64,000 bases of DNA from Posidonia oceanica (GCA_037176725.1 JAZBRS010000026.1:104887501-104951500); one strand, 5' to 3'; shown: positions 32,517-44,936, numbered from the stretch's first letter. Numbers and translations are program-made. The notes: generated from the sequence alone by a model not told the origin.

Positions 32517-33875
32517 TCAGCCGTGCATTGCCATGCTCGAGCGGTTGAGCCCAAGCATCTTCAAAAATTCCTGCTTGTCATCAACATACTTCTGATGGGT
32601 AGGGCACCACCGTGCGTACCACTTCACGTACTTCGCCTCCTGGGACTCCCGAGTAGTTGTAGAAAGCCGAGGCGCACTCAGAGACACTCGCCTACCGATA
32701 TAAACCCAACGGGCTATGTACTCCAGGACCATCCGCTCATCCCGATCATCGTCTTCCTTGCGAACGTGGATTGGAGGGGTCAGAACTGCATCAGCCTGGA
32801 CAACTAGCTCCTGATTCAGCAAACGGGGGTAGCGATGGATGGGATACAACACAAATGATGTGGCACCTGTCAGGACAAGCTCAAGGTCACTGTGAGCTGT
32901 GCTCATCACCCACGCTTTGTGAGCTCTAGGCAGCTTCGGAACAAAGTCAAAATCCTGTAGTGACAAGCGTCCCAGACGAAGGATGGAGTCATGGAAGCTC
33001 AGACCTGTGAAATCTGTATCACAACAGCAATGGGACATGAACCACCTGTGCAGTAATAGTGGAGAACCGAAGAATTTCCCTAAACAAGAGGCACTGGTGA
33101 GCCCCTCCATGGTGTAAGCCAACACAGCAGGAGCCAAGCACAGATCTGGACGAACAGCGACCAACATCAGGAGATCCACATGGTGAAGATCCATTGTGAA
33201 ATTTGCATCTACGAACAAGGCAAGGCCGCCGACTACTACGAACAAGCACTTCCTCAGCTCTGCTTCAGCAAGTTGCCTGGTGCTAAGGACCTCCCACAGG
33301 CCTCGAAGAAAGAGTCTCCCCGAGTGCATCAAAGCCTTGCTAGCCTCCAGATCCATTAGTAAATACCCGGCTATCTTCCTGGAACCCACTGTCTCAACGG
33401 AAATGGCGAAGCGATCATCTGCCGCCTCAGTAGATTCCGCCGCCAACCCAAGCAAAGAGGATACCTCCTCACACGTAATCAATGTCTCTCCACAAGGAAG
33501 ATTGAAGGTGTTGGAGGAACCATTCCAAAAAGCCATCAAGGCGTGCAACAATGGCCAAAGCACAGGTATGCGAATGAAGTCAAGAAGCTTGTCAAAACCA
33601 CTACACCTGAAGAGATGTCTGTTGTTCTCTGCACAATTGATCAAGCCAGCCACCCATGGCAGAGTATACCGAAAGGAATTGTGAAAATCCGGGCATCCCG
33701 TGAGGTTCACTAAGGCCTAAACAAGCAAACTTCAAAGGCTAAACCACAAAGGAAAGCATGCAAGACTAATGGGAGAACATACCTGGTCATTCCGGATAGC
33801 TTTCATCAAGTGATTGGGGATATCAACCACCCTTTTCACCGGGAAGGTTGGAGAAGAGAAGGAAGGAAGCTTCAT
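32517..33875 (-). CDS. Intact antisense DUF7745/PMD-type gene of element B (two exons)
   Basis: Exon 1 is 33783-33875 (ATG, 31 codons, ending ...KAIRNDQ). A 66-bp GT-AG intron (33717-33782) follows, then exon 2, 32517-33716 (399 codons and TGA). The product is 430 residues without defects. FNLPCGETLITCEEVSSLLGL resembles the PMD signature. The middle motif CLAPAVLAYTMEGL with SPLLLHRWFMSH resembles DUF7745. I read it as one superfamily member rather than a sure hit to either. It has no signal peptide or membrane segment that I can see. The start is chosen because C aligns from here with ATA instead of ATG, and both keep the intron. Function unknown. Confidence 0.8.
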
Positions 33876-34881
33876 GGTCAAAATAAGGGATTTACCTGTG
33901 CAGAATGTTTCCTGGAAAGCAAGGACGGCCGTCTTTTACCTCTCTTTATCAAAAGAATCAGGGTTTAAAATGGTTTCTGAATTAAATAAGCCAGGAGATC
34001 GCGCGTCGCCGCAAAAAGCGGCGACTGGTTAAGCTGCCCATGAAAGTGGCGACTAAACCATCAGGACAGATTACCGCACAGCCAAAGGGTGAACTCTCGC
34101 CTTGAGTTCACGCACCACCTGCCACAACTACTGCAAACACTAGACGACACATTGGTTCAGCAAAGGAAGGGTTCACTCCCTCACCCAGTTCTCTCTACAC
34201 GGAGCCGCTTTATTTGCCAAGTCGAGCTGTGAGACGACGGTCCTTTCCAGAGAGTGCTGGTCACACTCCAGGACGGAAAACACTTGACCACAACGAATTG
34301 CATTCATTCATTTTGCATATGTCCATATGGTTTGGGACCAACCGTACCCCGTTGGCCTAACCTAGCATATGGACCATTCATTGCATTGTATGTTGACCTT
34401 GCATTATCATAGTATGTTTGAATCATCCATCCATACATTTTCTCATATCATCAGAAGTGAAGCACAGATGGAGCATTGTTCTTCAAGAGTCTTAGGAACC
34501 CTTCAGGCATATGATTCTCCTAGAGCCAACCAAGTTCGTACCTATCCTCTGATCAATTCCAATCTGAGTAAAGTCTCAAACAAGATGTCACACTCTCCTT
34601 TCGATCGTGCTGAAATAACATCCTACGATTTTCCCCCTTAGTGCTTGCCCGTTGGAACACACATGGTTGACTTGGTCTTGACCTCGGCTACGACACAAGA
34701 TCCGAAACCGACTTGACCCCTCCATGCCTGAGTCTCCAATTTGATGGCAATTTAAACTCTCTTTTTATCTTTTATTTGGCTACTTCAGTGACAAATTGAT
34801 TGAGATAGAGCTCCCATTTTCAAGAAATGCTTAATAGGACATCATTCTTGCCTTGGACCCGATCTTGTTCCAAGATCAACT
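33876..34881 (-). other. Region upstream of the antisense gene, element B
   Basis: About 1 kb between the antisense start codon and the polypurine tract, matching C 37211-38209. It should hold the promoter of the antisense gene. A GTCGCC/GGCGACT cluster lies at 34000-34065. No protein-coding feature recognised. Confidence 0.55.
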
Positions 34882-34896
34882 CCAAGGAGGGGCATC
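34882..34896 (+). promoter_or_regulatory. Polypurine tract of element B
   Basis: AAGGAGGGGCATC directly before the 3' LTR. C has the same tract reversed at 37190-37204. Confidence 0.8.
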
Positions 34897-36432
34897 TGTA
34901 GATATCCTATTTTCACATTTCTGAGAGTTCTTTTGAGGGTAGAAACCTTGAGGTGCCCCAAATCTCATGCCTGAGTTTGATAACACATCTTCCGGATATT
35001 CCTTGACCTCTTTAAAGCATCACTAGACCCTACCTAGACTCAGGTTGTTGGCTGTAGCAGAGCTAACTCGCTCAGGCTCATGACAAGTCCAAGTACCCTG
35101 GGTATCCTTCACTTCAACTCAGATTTAAGAGTGGAGTTGAGTTAACAGAGATGCTTCCTTGATTTCATAGGCTATCTATAGTTTCCCAGCCTCCCATCTT
35201 GTTTCCTCTGGCAAAAACCCAGGAAAAGAGCTAAAAACGACCTAGGCAAGTTAGTAGCCACTTAGAGACGCGACTCACATAGTAGCCACCTAAGGCGGCG
35301 ACTACAACTGTCGCCCATCTCCCCGCCGACTACACTAGCAGCCAGCCAAGGAGGCGGCTCAGTCAGAAGCCATCTCAGGAGGCGACCCATGTAGACGTCA
35401 ACTGGATAGGCGACTGGGCGATCGTGGGCAGCGGTTGCGCCCCACTATCCCCTCAACTCTCAGGTGCCAGCTCATCAGGCGACTGAACGGTTGTGGAACC
35501 GCCTCGGTCTTTCCACGATCTTTGACCGTCAGGCGTCACTCTATGCGGCGACTAGCAATCGTGGCTTCCTTCGAACCACTTTTCCACAGTTATTTCCCAC
35601 TCCCCCCTCAACCGTTAGGCGTCAGCACATGCGGTGACTAAAAGTCGTGGCCTCGTTCTCGGGTCATCTCACACTTTGACCAAGCGGTTGCTAGGTTTAG
35701 GTGCCACTCCGACCGGCGACTCAATCTAACTGCCATTTTTCTAGAATTTTCTGAACTCCAACCGTCCCTACACCCCTAGAGTCTATAAATAGACCCCTTA
35801 GGCCGGTGGTTTGAGGGTCGGAACTTTAGAAAGAGAAATCCCCCCCAGAGAGGAACTTTCCAGAAGAGATAAAGCCCTGTCAGTTGTGAGCCACCTCTAG
35901 AGAGCTAGTTTTCCAATCCAGAAACACTACCTCCTCTCTCCAATAGGCTACCAACCTAAGCTTCTACCTCCAATCTGGGAATCCTCAACTACGCTGGAGC
36001 TCCGACCGTGCTTCCTTCCAACCTCATTGCACACAGCATAAGGGTGAAAGGGAATATCTTCTTCCAATCTAGTTTCTTACTACATCTCTTTACATTCCTT
36101 AGTATAGAATCATAGCATATGCATACGAGGAACAACCCCTGGTCAGTATTTACTTTTTTTTAGTCATGTCATTTCACTCACCTCTATTATTGATACTACA
36201 CCGAAGCTAATCTATGCCATTTTGTTTTGAAGGAAAGGAAGGAACTCACACAGCACGAGGAAGCCGCTAGACGACACCCTACCATCGATCTAGTGGTCCG
36301 AGAACCCGCATCATCATAATCTCCCCCCAGGTGTCTTGTCTGCCCAGAGACGAGTGGCGATCACAACAAAGGCTGTCGACGTCGTGGAAGCGCTGGCATC
36401 TCCTTAAACACCCCCCCAATTCCACATCTACA
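34897..36432 (+). mobile_element. 3' LTR of element B
   Basis: TGTAGATATCC ... CATCTACA, 1536 bp, about 97 percent identical to the 5' LTR by eye. TATA box at 35783-35792. Confidence 0.95.
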
Positions 36433-37189
36433 AAGGCCACGACTAATAGTCGCCAGGTGAGCTGGCGCCTAACGGTCAAGGGGGAGTGGGAAATAACTGT
36501 GGAAAAGCGGTTCGAAAGGAGCCATGATTGCAAGTCGCCACGTGGAGTGACGCCTGATTGTCAAGGATCGTGGGAAGACTGAGGCGGTTCCACAACCACT
36601 CAGCCGCCTGATGAGCTGGTGCCTGAGGGTTGAGGGGATAGTGGGGAGCAACCGCTGCCCACGATCGTCCAGTCGCCTCTCCAGTTGACGTCCGCATGGG
36701 TCGCCTTCTGAGATGGCTTCTGACTAAGCCGCCTCCTCATATGGCTTCTAGAGAAGTCGGTATTGAAATGGGCGATGGTTATAGTCACCGCTTTAGGCGG
36801 CAACTATATGAGTCGCCTCCCCAAGTGGCTACTATCTTGCCTAGGTCATTTTTAGCTCTTTTCCCGGGTTTTTGCCAGAGGAAACAAGATACAAGGCTGG
36901 GAAACTATAGATAGTCTATGAAATCAAGGAAGCATCTCTGTTAACTCAAATCTAATTTTAAATCTGAGTTGAAGTGAAGGATACCCAGGGTACTCGGACT
37001 TGTTACGAGCCCGAGTGAGTTAGCTCTGCCACAGCCAACAACCTAAGTCTGGGTAGGATAAAGTGATGCTTTAAAGAAGTCAAGGAATATCTGGAAGATG
37101 TGTTATCAAACTCAGGCATGAGATTTGGGGCACCTCAAGGTTTCTACCCTCAAAAGAACTCTCAGAAATGTGAAAATAGGATATCTACA
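36433..37189 (-). mobile_element. 3' LTR of element C, second part
   Basis: Begins with AAGGC (right target duplication of B) and continues the LTR interrupted at 21497. It ends ATATCTACA at 37189. It aligns with 62911-63667 of the 5' LTR. Confidence 0.92.
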
Positions 37190-37204
37190 GATGCCCCTCC
37201 TTGG
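37190..37204 (-). promoter_or_regulatory. Polypurine tract of element C
   Basis: On the minus strand CCAAGGAGGGGCATC directly precedes the 3' LTR. Confidence 0.8.
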
Positions 37205-38209
37205 AGTTGATCTTGGAACAAGATCAGGTCCAAGGCAAGAACGATGTCCTATTGAGTATTTCTTGAAAAGGGGAGCTCTATCTCAAACAATTTGTCACTG
37301 AAGTAGCAAAATAAAAGATAAAAAGAGGATTTAAATTGCCATCAAATTGGAGACTCAGGCATGGAGGGGTCAAGTCGTTTTCGGATCTTGTATCGCAGCC
37401 GAAGTCAAGACCAGGTCAACCATGTGTGTTCCAACAGGCAAGCACTAAGGGGGAAATCACAGGATGTTATTCCAACACGATCGAAAGGAGAGTGTGACAT
37501 CTTGTTTGAGACTTTACTCAGATTGGAATTGATTAGAGGATAGGTACGAACTGGGTTGGCTCTAGGAGAATCATATGCCTGAAGGGTTTCTAACACTCTT
37601 GAAGAACGATGCTCCGTCTGTACTTCACTTCCAATGATATGAGAAAATGCATGGATGGATGATTCAAACATACTATGATAATGCAAGGTCAACACGCAAT
37701 GCAATGAATGGTCCATATGCTAGGTTAGGCCGACGGGGTACAATTGGTCCCAAACCATATGGACATATGCAAAATGAATGAATGCAATTTGTTGTGGTCA
37801 AGTGTTTTCCGTCCTAGAGTGTGACCAGCACCCTCTGGAAAGGACCGTCGTCCCACAGCTCGATTTGGCAAGTAAAGAGGTTCCGTGCAAAGAGAACCGG
37901 GTGAGGGAGTGAACCCTTCATTTGCCAATCCGATGTGTTGTCTGGTGTTCGCGGTAGTTGCAGCAGGTGGTGCGTGAACTCAAGGCAAGAGTTCACTCTT
38001 TGGCTTTGCAGTAGTCTGTTCTGATGGGTTAGTCACCACTTGAAATGGCGGCCGAGCCAGTCGCCGCTCTTTGGGGCAACGCGCAATCTCCTGGTTTATT
38101 TAATTCAGAAACCGTTTTAAACCCTGATTCTTTTGATAAGGGGAGATAAAAGACGGCCGTCCTTGCTTTTCAGGAAACATTCTGCACAAGTAAACCCCTT
38201 ATCTTGACC
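37205..38209 (+). other. Region upstream of the antisense gene, element C
   Basis: Counterpart of 33876-34881 in B. It should contain the antisense promoter; a GTCGCC cluster lies at 38030-38090. No gene recognised. Confidence 0.55.
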
Positions 38210-39568
38210 ATAAAGCTTCCTTCCTTCTCTTCTCCGACCTTCCAAGCGAAAAGGGTGGTTCATATCCCCAACCACTTGATGAAAGCTATCCGGAATGACC
38301 AGGTAGGTTCTCCTCTTAGTCTTTGCATGCCTTCTTTGTGGTTTAGCCTCTAAAGGTTGCTTGTTTAGGCCGTAGTGAACCTCACGGGATGCCCGGATTT
38401 CCACAATTCTTTTTGGTATACTCTGTCGTGGGTGGCTGGCTTGATCAATTGTGCAGAGAATAACAGGCATCTCTTCGAGTGTAGTGGTTTCGACAAGCTT
38501 CTTGATTTGATTCGCACGCCTGTGCCTTGGCCATTGTTGCATGCCTTGATGGCTTTCTAGAATGGTTCCTCCAACACTTTCAATCTTCCTTGTGGGGAGA
38601 CGTTGATTACGTGTGAGGAGGTGTCCTCTTTGCTTGGGTTGGCAGCAGAATCTACTGAGGCGGCGGATGATCGCTTCGCCATTTCTGTTGAGACAGTGGG
38701 TTCCAGGAAGATAGCCGGGTATTTACCAATGGATCTGGAGGCTAGCAAGGCTTTGATGCACTCGGGGAGACTCTTTCTTCGAGGCCTGTGGGAGGTCCTT
38801 AGCACCAGGCAACTTGCTGAAGCAAAGCTGAGGAAGTGCTTGTTCGTAGCAGTCGACGGCCTTGCCTTGTTCGCAGATGCAAATTTCACAATAGATCTTC
38901 ACCATGTGGATCTCCTAATGTTGGTTGCTGTTCATCCATATTTGTGCTTGGCTCCTGCTGTGTTGGCTTACACCATGGAGGGGCTCACCAGTGCCTCTTG
39001 TTCAGGAAAATTCTTTGGTTCTCCACTGCTGCTGCACAAGTAGTTCATGTCCCATTGCTGATGTGATATAGATTTCGCAGGTTTGAGCTTCCATGACTCC
39101 GTTCTCCGTCTGGGACGCTTGTCACTACAGGATTTTGACTTTGTTCCAAAGCTGCCTAGAGCTCATAAGGCGCGGGTGATGAGCACAGTTCATAGTGACC
39201 TTGAGCTCGTCCTAGTGGGTGCCACATCGTTTGTGCTGTATCCCATCCATCGTTGTCCACGTCTGCTGAATCAGGAGCTAGTTGTCCAGGCTGATGTAGT
39301 TCTGACCCCTCCAATCTGCGTTCTCAAGGAAGACGGTGACCGAGATGAGCGGATGGTCTTGGAGTATATAGCACGTTGGGTTTACATTGGCAGACGAGTG
39401 TCTCTAAGTGCACTTCAGCTTTCTGCAACTGCTCGGGAGTCCCAGGAGGCGAAGTAGGTGAAGTGGTACGCACGGTGCTGCCCCACTCCTCAGAAGTATG
39501 TTGATGACAGGCAGGAATTCCTAAAGATGCTTGGGCTCAACCACTCGAGCATGGCAATGCATGGCTGA
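38210..39568 (+). pseudogene. Antisense DUF7745/PMD-type gene of element C (broken copy)
   Basis: Exon 1 38210-38302, 66-bp intron, exon 2 38369-39568; both exons have exactly the lengths seen in B (93 and 1200 bp). The start codon is ATA. Stops interrupt exon 2 near 38561 (after LLHALMAF), 39042, 39060 and 39456. The PMD-like segment NTFNLPCGETLITCEEVSSLLGL and the late motif SPLLLHK are preserved. This copy proves that the B gene structure predates the two insertions. Confidence 0.85.
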
Positions 39569-40084
39569 TTATGTTTTAAACTTTAATTTTAAGTTGAGTT
39601 GAATCATGTCTCAGTTCTTAAGTTTAAGTTCGAGTTGACTTATGTTTCAGTTCTTGAATTTGAGTTCGGGGTTGAGTTACATTTTAGCTCCTAAATTGTG
39701 TTTTGTCATTGGTTAATGTATAGGTTTGTGTTTTAGAGGGGAATTAAGGGATGAAACCTTCTTCCATTGTTAGCCACTGCTCCGTGTGGTGCCCAATCCA
39801 GTCGCCTCTTTTTAGGGCGTCTAGCGTCGCGCCTCCGTTGAGGGTTCAAACCGAGGTGGGAAAGTCGGCGTGCAAAGAGCTGGGGATCAGTCACCTGTTT
39901 TAGAGGCGTCCGGGTTATGAGTCCAGTAGCCAAAACTGGCCGTTGCCCCTTTTGTTTCAGAGCTTCAAAACTTTTTCTTCACCTTCCTCTTCTCTTCCAC
40001 TCCGTCCGGCGTCCGCTCCTTCATCCGACGATCCGCGGTGGCGTGGTGGTGATCTCCGGTGACACGCCTCCTTCCTCCTCCTTG
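39569..40084 (+). other. Spacer between the two antisense genes of C
   Basis: Counterpart of 31890-32516. Contains GTCGCC/GCGTC motifs at 39760-39920 and the presumed 5' untranslated region of the PMD gene. Confidence 0.55.
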
Positions 40085-43000
40085 ATGGCGAGCGACGGCG
40101 GCGGCGAAGGTGGCAGCGCCGGCGGCAACGACGGCGGGGCTCGTCGTCGGCGGAGGTAGGTTTTCCCTTCCTCTTCCTCTTCTTCTTCCTTGCTGTCGAG
40201 CACCAACGGGCAACGGCATTGGACGGCCGGAGTGAGGGAATGCAGGTAGTGGGATCTTTTTGTTTTTTTTCTCCTTTTTGAAAATGTGGCTTGAGTTATG
40301 TTAGTTTAGAATAATTTCAATTATTGTGGAATATTTGTGAATTTATGGAAATTTTAAGCTTAATTTCAGTTTATATGGAAATGGAAATGGAAATTTTTGA
40401 GTTTAATTCCTGTTTTTACTTAATTTAGTTGTTTATTTCTAAGTTTAATTTCTGTTTTTAGGTTTAATTTATATGTTTATGTAAATGGGAATGTGAATTC
40501 AATTTGGAATGGTGGAATTTTAATTTCAGTTAGTTTAATTTTAATTTCAGTTTTAGTTTAGTTTAATGAATTTAGTTTTTAGTTCAGTTTTGTCTTTAGT
40601 TTAATTAAAACTTCTGTTTTAATTTAGTTTAATTCTTTAATTAATTTAGTTTTAAATTCTGTTGTGATTAATTCAGTCTAATTAAATTCCGTTGTAATTT
40701 AGTTTAATTCTATTTTTAATTAGTTTTATTAAATTCTGTTGTAATTAATTCAGTCTAATTAAATTCCGTTGTAATTTAGTTTAAAGATTCAGTTTAAAGA
40801 TTCAGTTTAAAGGATTCAATTTAAAGGATTTAGTTTAAAGAATTCAGTTTAAAGGATTCAGTGATTCAAAAATTAAAATTCAGTTTTTTAAGTTCAGTTT
40901 TAAAATTCAGTTTTTAATCTGAATTTTTAAGTCCTAATTATGGAAGTTTAGATCTAAACTCGAATTGGTTTAGTTGCGGAAGTTTATATTTAAATTCAGT
41001 TGTGGAAATTTAGGTTTTAATTCAGTTATTTAGTTATTTAAAGTTATGTTAAAATGATGATGTGAATGGTAATTTTTTTTTATGTGGAATGTGAATGGAA
41101 ATCCATTTTTGTGGATATTTGGACGTTTATTTAGTCCTTTTTTGTGGAAATGTGTACGTGTGTTGCCAATTTGCCGGGAAATAAAATTTTTTAGTCAAAA
41201 TTATAGGGGAGGTTATGGCGAATTTTTCCCACAAATTTAAGAGATTTTATTAATTTTTGGAATTTAAATGTGGGGATTTGATTTTAGGGTTTAAACATGT
41301 AAAAGGATTTAATTGTTAAGCTTTAATTGGTTTGTTAATTGAGAATAAAGGATTTAATGATATTTTTGTTACCTAAATGGATTAGTGAAAGGTTTAAGTT
41401 GTTTTAGAGTTGGATTTTGAATTTTAAAGTTAGGATATTAGAGTTGGACTTTAAAAGGATGATCTTTTATAACTTTAAAAGATGAATCTTAAAGGATGGA
41501 TTTAAAAAGATGGATTTTAAAAGAAATGGATTTTAAAAGGTGGATTTTAAAAGAAATGGATTTCAAAAGGTGGATTTTAAAAGAAATGGATTTAAAAGAT
41601 GGATTTAAAAGATGGATTTAAAAAGATGGATTTAAAAAGATGGATTTAAAAAGAAGATGGATTTAAAAAAGGGATGGGTTTGAAGGATGATGGATTTAAA
41701 TAAAAGATTTTAAAAAGGGATGGATTAAGAAGAAGAAAGGTTTTAAAAAAAGGATGGATTAAAAAGAGAGATTTAAAAGAAAATTTTAAAAGAAAGATTT
41801 TAAAAGATGGATTTTAAAAAGATCAATTTTTAAAGATGGATTTTAAAAAGATCAATTTTTAAAGATGGATTTAGTTATTTAAGGATCAATTTAAAGTGAT
41901 TATCTTTAAGGATTGAATTTAAAGGGATTATCTTTAAGGATTGAATTTTAAGTTTAAGTTGGTTAGTTAAAGTGATGCCTTTCTTTTCCCTTTTTGTTGG
42001 TTATGTGGATTACTTAACGTTTAGGGAAACAATTAAGGGAATTATTAATGCCTTTCTTTTCCCTTTTTGTGACACCATTTCAGGGCTTCTGACGAGGAGG
42101 CTGAGACGAGGAGGGACGAGGCCGGTCCTTCCACTGCGGAGGCGAGCTCCTCTCGTCCCCATAAGCTCCGAGCGAGGCGTCCACGTGCGCCGTCTCCTGT
42201 CTAGCCTGAGGTTGGTGACGAGGGTGCCCCCGATTCAGGTGCGGCCCCTTCTCCTCCTAGGAGAGCCCGTACAGCAATAGAGCTCGTAGAGCTAGGGCAG
42301 GTGAGGTTATTTTATGTGTTTTTGGCTTTTATTAAGTTACTTTGCTTGATTGTTATTAAGTTACTAATGTTTCCCTTTTCTTTTCTTTTCTTTTTTCTTT
42401 TATGCCAGATGCCATTGTCGAGCTAGACGCGCTCTAGCTAGAATGACTTGCATGAGATGTACCTCGACCTCCCAGAGTTCCAGCAAGCGAGACTTGCAAG
42501 GATGGGCTTCGGCCACTTCTTGGATATCATGCCCTTTGAGATTCACCTTGGACTTCTGGTTTCTTTTGCCGAGAGATACAACAGGAGTTCCGGCAGCTTC
42601 ATCTTTCGTGTAGGCGAGATGATGATCACCCTGGAGGACGTAGTGCGGCTGGTGGGTCTGAGGGTTGATAGAGAGCCTGTGGTGGTGCCTTTGCAGGCCT
42701 GCTATGGTGACGAGCTAGAGGCCTGTTATGGTGCATGACCTCCCCCTTCTAGTCGCTTCCATACACGTGTCAACGTCAAGTGGCTAAAGGATCGACTGGA
42801 TGACCTTCTTCTTGTTGACGAGGTGACCCTGGAAATAGCGGATCAGCAGCTCCGGCTCTTTTTGTCCATTCTATTTCATAGACTTTTCTTCGGCACATCT
42901 TCACAGATGTTACATGCCAGTTTTGCTCCTCTCCTTCTGCATGTGGAGAGGATTGGTAGATACTCCTGGGGTTCAGCCGTGTTGGTCTATCTGATCTCTC

Positions 43001-44936
43001 GGCTGGAGTCTTTTGCTGCGGACCAGACCCGCTCTCTTTCGGGTTGTTTGCCCCTTTTCCAGGTTTGTATTTTACTTATGAGCTTGTTTTTTTGTTTAAT
43101 TGCCTGCTTCTGATTTGGAATTATTGCTTTGTGTGACAGGCCTGGATCTTTGAGCACTTTGTGTACCTTCGACCTGGAGTCCCAGGAGATGGTCCCGTCG
43201 AGTTTCCCCAAGCTCGGCGATGGAGCGAGGTGCAGCTGGCTCCGGAGCAAATTCGCCCTGTGAGACATCTGGGCCGCTTCCTATTAGAGATCCTCCCAGA
43301 GGAGTGGGTGAGTTTCAGTGCTTAGATCCCTCTCTCTCGCACAGTTTAGTGGTTTTTGACTGATTTGTGCTTGCAGGTTGTCTGGAGACCCTACTCTGAG
43401 GGTGAGCATGCTGATGAGGAGCCCGTGGCGCACGATTCCCACTTGTTCTTTCGGGAGTGCTGGCTTTTTAGCCTCTTCCGGTGTCACTACAGCCAGGTGG
43501 GCCGTGTCCTGCGACAGTTTGGCCTTCAGCAGGTTGTTCCAGTGGTAGGTCCTGTGGATTGCTCTCGGGGATCCATTTGGGGAGGTCGGACTGATACACC
43601 TCAGCGGTTTGGAGAGCAACTTGAGAACTGGCGCTCGGGTGGCACAAAGCCCCTTTCTGGTGGTTCTACAGAGATAGAGGCAGCGTGGAGGACCTGGTTT
43701 GATTCTGAGTTTAGCCAGCTGATTGTCTTCCATCGTGACGTCTTTTATGGTCACTCCAACGTACCGATGGGCATTGGTCCTAGTGTGAGCATTGGCGACC
43801 TTCGTCACGAGTTGGCGATTGCCCGCAGCCGTATTGAGGAGCTGGTAAGCAATCCCTTTTTGGTGTTGTGTTATTTTACTGCTCCTTTACTTGTTCACTT
43901 GCTTATGCATCTTCCTTGTTTGCGCAGATGGATGCCTCAGAGGGGATGACTGAGGCGTTCAGGACGCAGCAGGAGTAGCACTCCTTGAGAGTGGCGGAGC
44001 TGGTGCGGGAGAGGGATGAGCTCCTGTCCCAATTGGATGAGCTTCGAGCACGAGTGAGTCTAGTTTCCCCTTGTTAGTTGTTGGTGCCTGTTTTTGCTTG
44101 TCTAATTGTTGTCTTTGCTTTGATACAGGCTGAGGGTGCTTCGACGAGTGCAGAGCCTGCCCCTACTGTCACCATAGGTCCAGCCACTTCCCACGCCAAG
44201 GGCGTGCTTGCTAAGGAGGTCTAGGCTCACGATTCAGAGGTATTTCTACTCTTTTCCTTGCTTTGAATATATGTCCTTGGGCTTACGTGATCTTGTTTTT
44301 CTCTGCAAATTCAGGCGATGATGGAGATAATTCACACCCCTCCAGCCACGGGTCCCACTCAGAGTCAGCTTGACGATGCCTTGGGGCGTGCTGACGAGTT
44401 ACAGGAGTGCTTAAGCCAGCGCGAGAGCCGTATCCAGGCGTTAGAGGCTCGTGTGGCGGCATCTGATGCGGCAGCGACCAGGGCTCAGTTTGAGGCTACT
44501 TCCCTGAGAAGGCTATTTCTGTTCTGTCTTTAATGCTTTAGTTGTAGCTAGCCTTTCTGCTTTCTGTTTATAAACTGCTTTAATTCTGTGATTTGTTTTA
44601 TTTCAGTTGAGTGATTTCCATGGGCGGCAGATGCGGGAAATGGAGATACGGCTGATGCAGACAGAGACAGTGGTTGCGACAGTGCTTCCTGGTGCTGATG
44701 TGGCTAATCTGATGCCTACCCCTGTTGCTGCAGCTCCTACGGGGTCAGGGCATTCCAGGGTCTTGACGGCTGTGCAAATCGCGAGAGTGCGGTCTTCTCC
44801 CCACCTTGAGATGGTTCGCTCCATCTTGAGGGAGTCTCGGGAGAGGAGTCGGAGTGGAGCAATGTCTTCTGTGGCGGAGCCCGCACCGAGGCCTCCAGAC
44901 GGCGGACGCGAGGGTAGCGGCGAGTCCGGTCATTGA
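40085..44936 (+). pseudogene. Antisense PMD (plant mobile domain) gene of element C
   Basis: Exons 40085-40155, 42084-42300, 42409-43062, 43140-43307, 43377-43844, 43928-44053, 44129-44239, 44315-44512, 44607-44936, 2343 nt or about 780 residues. Exon 1 encodes a Gly/Asp-rich start ending in Arg residues. Exon 2 is acidic and Pro/Arg-rich. Exons 3-5 (residues about 97-526) form the PMD (FRVGEMMITLEDVVRLVGLRVD; VVWRPYSEGEHADEEP). Exons 6-9 contain a heptad-rich coiled coil (RVAELVRERDELLSQLDELR). Stops lie in exons 2, 3 (three), 6 and 7. The exon 8 donor is CT instead of the GT seen in B. Exons 4, 5 and 9 are open. Structure is well supported because every exon keeps phase. Confidence 0.88.
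40156..42083 (+). other. Intron 1 of the antisense PMD gene (C), AT-rich low complexity
   Basis: 1928 bp between donor AG|GTAGG and acceptor TTTCAG|G. First T-rich with TTTAATTT/TTTAGTTTAATT repeats, then A/G-rich with GGATTTAAAAGATGGATTT repeats (41450-41880). ORFs are absent. Confidence 0.8.

Larger units (their letters stand above)
21498..36432 (+). mobile_element. Element B: deleted Tat-lineage element nested in C's 3' LTR
   Basis: Two LTRs of 1536 bp each flank 11.9 kb. By eye they differ at about 44 sites (near 3 percent), nearly all transitions. It is the same family as C, in the opposite orientation. Compared with C it lacks three stretches: about 5.3 kb (most of gag, both proteases and the RT fingers), 1.64 kb (integrase core to C-terminus and spacer) and 0.53 kb (end of the PMD gene). 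It is therefore non-autonomous. The antisense 430-residue gene is intact. Confidence 0.92.
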
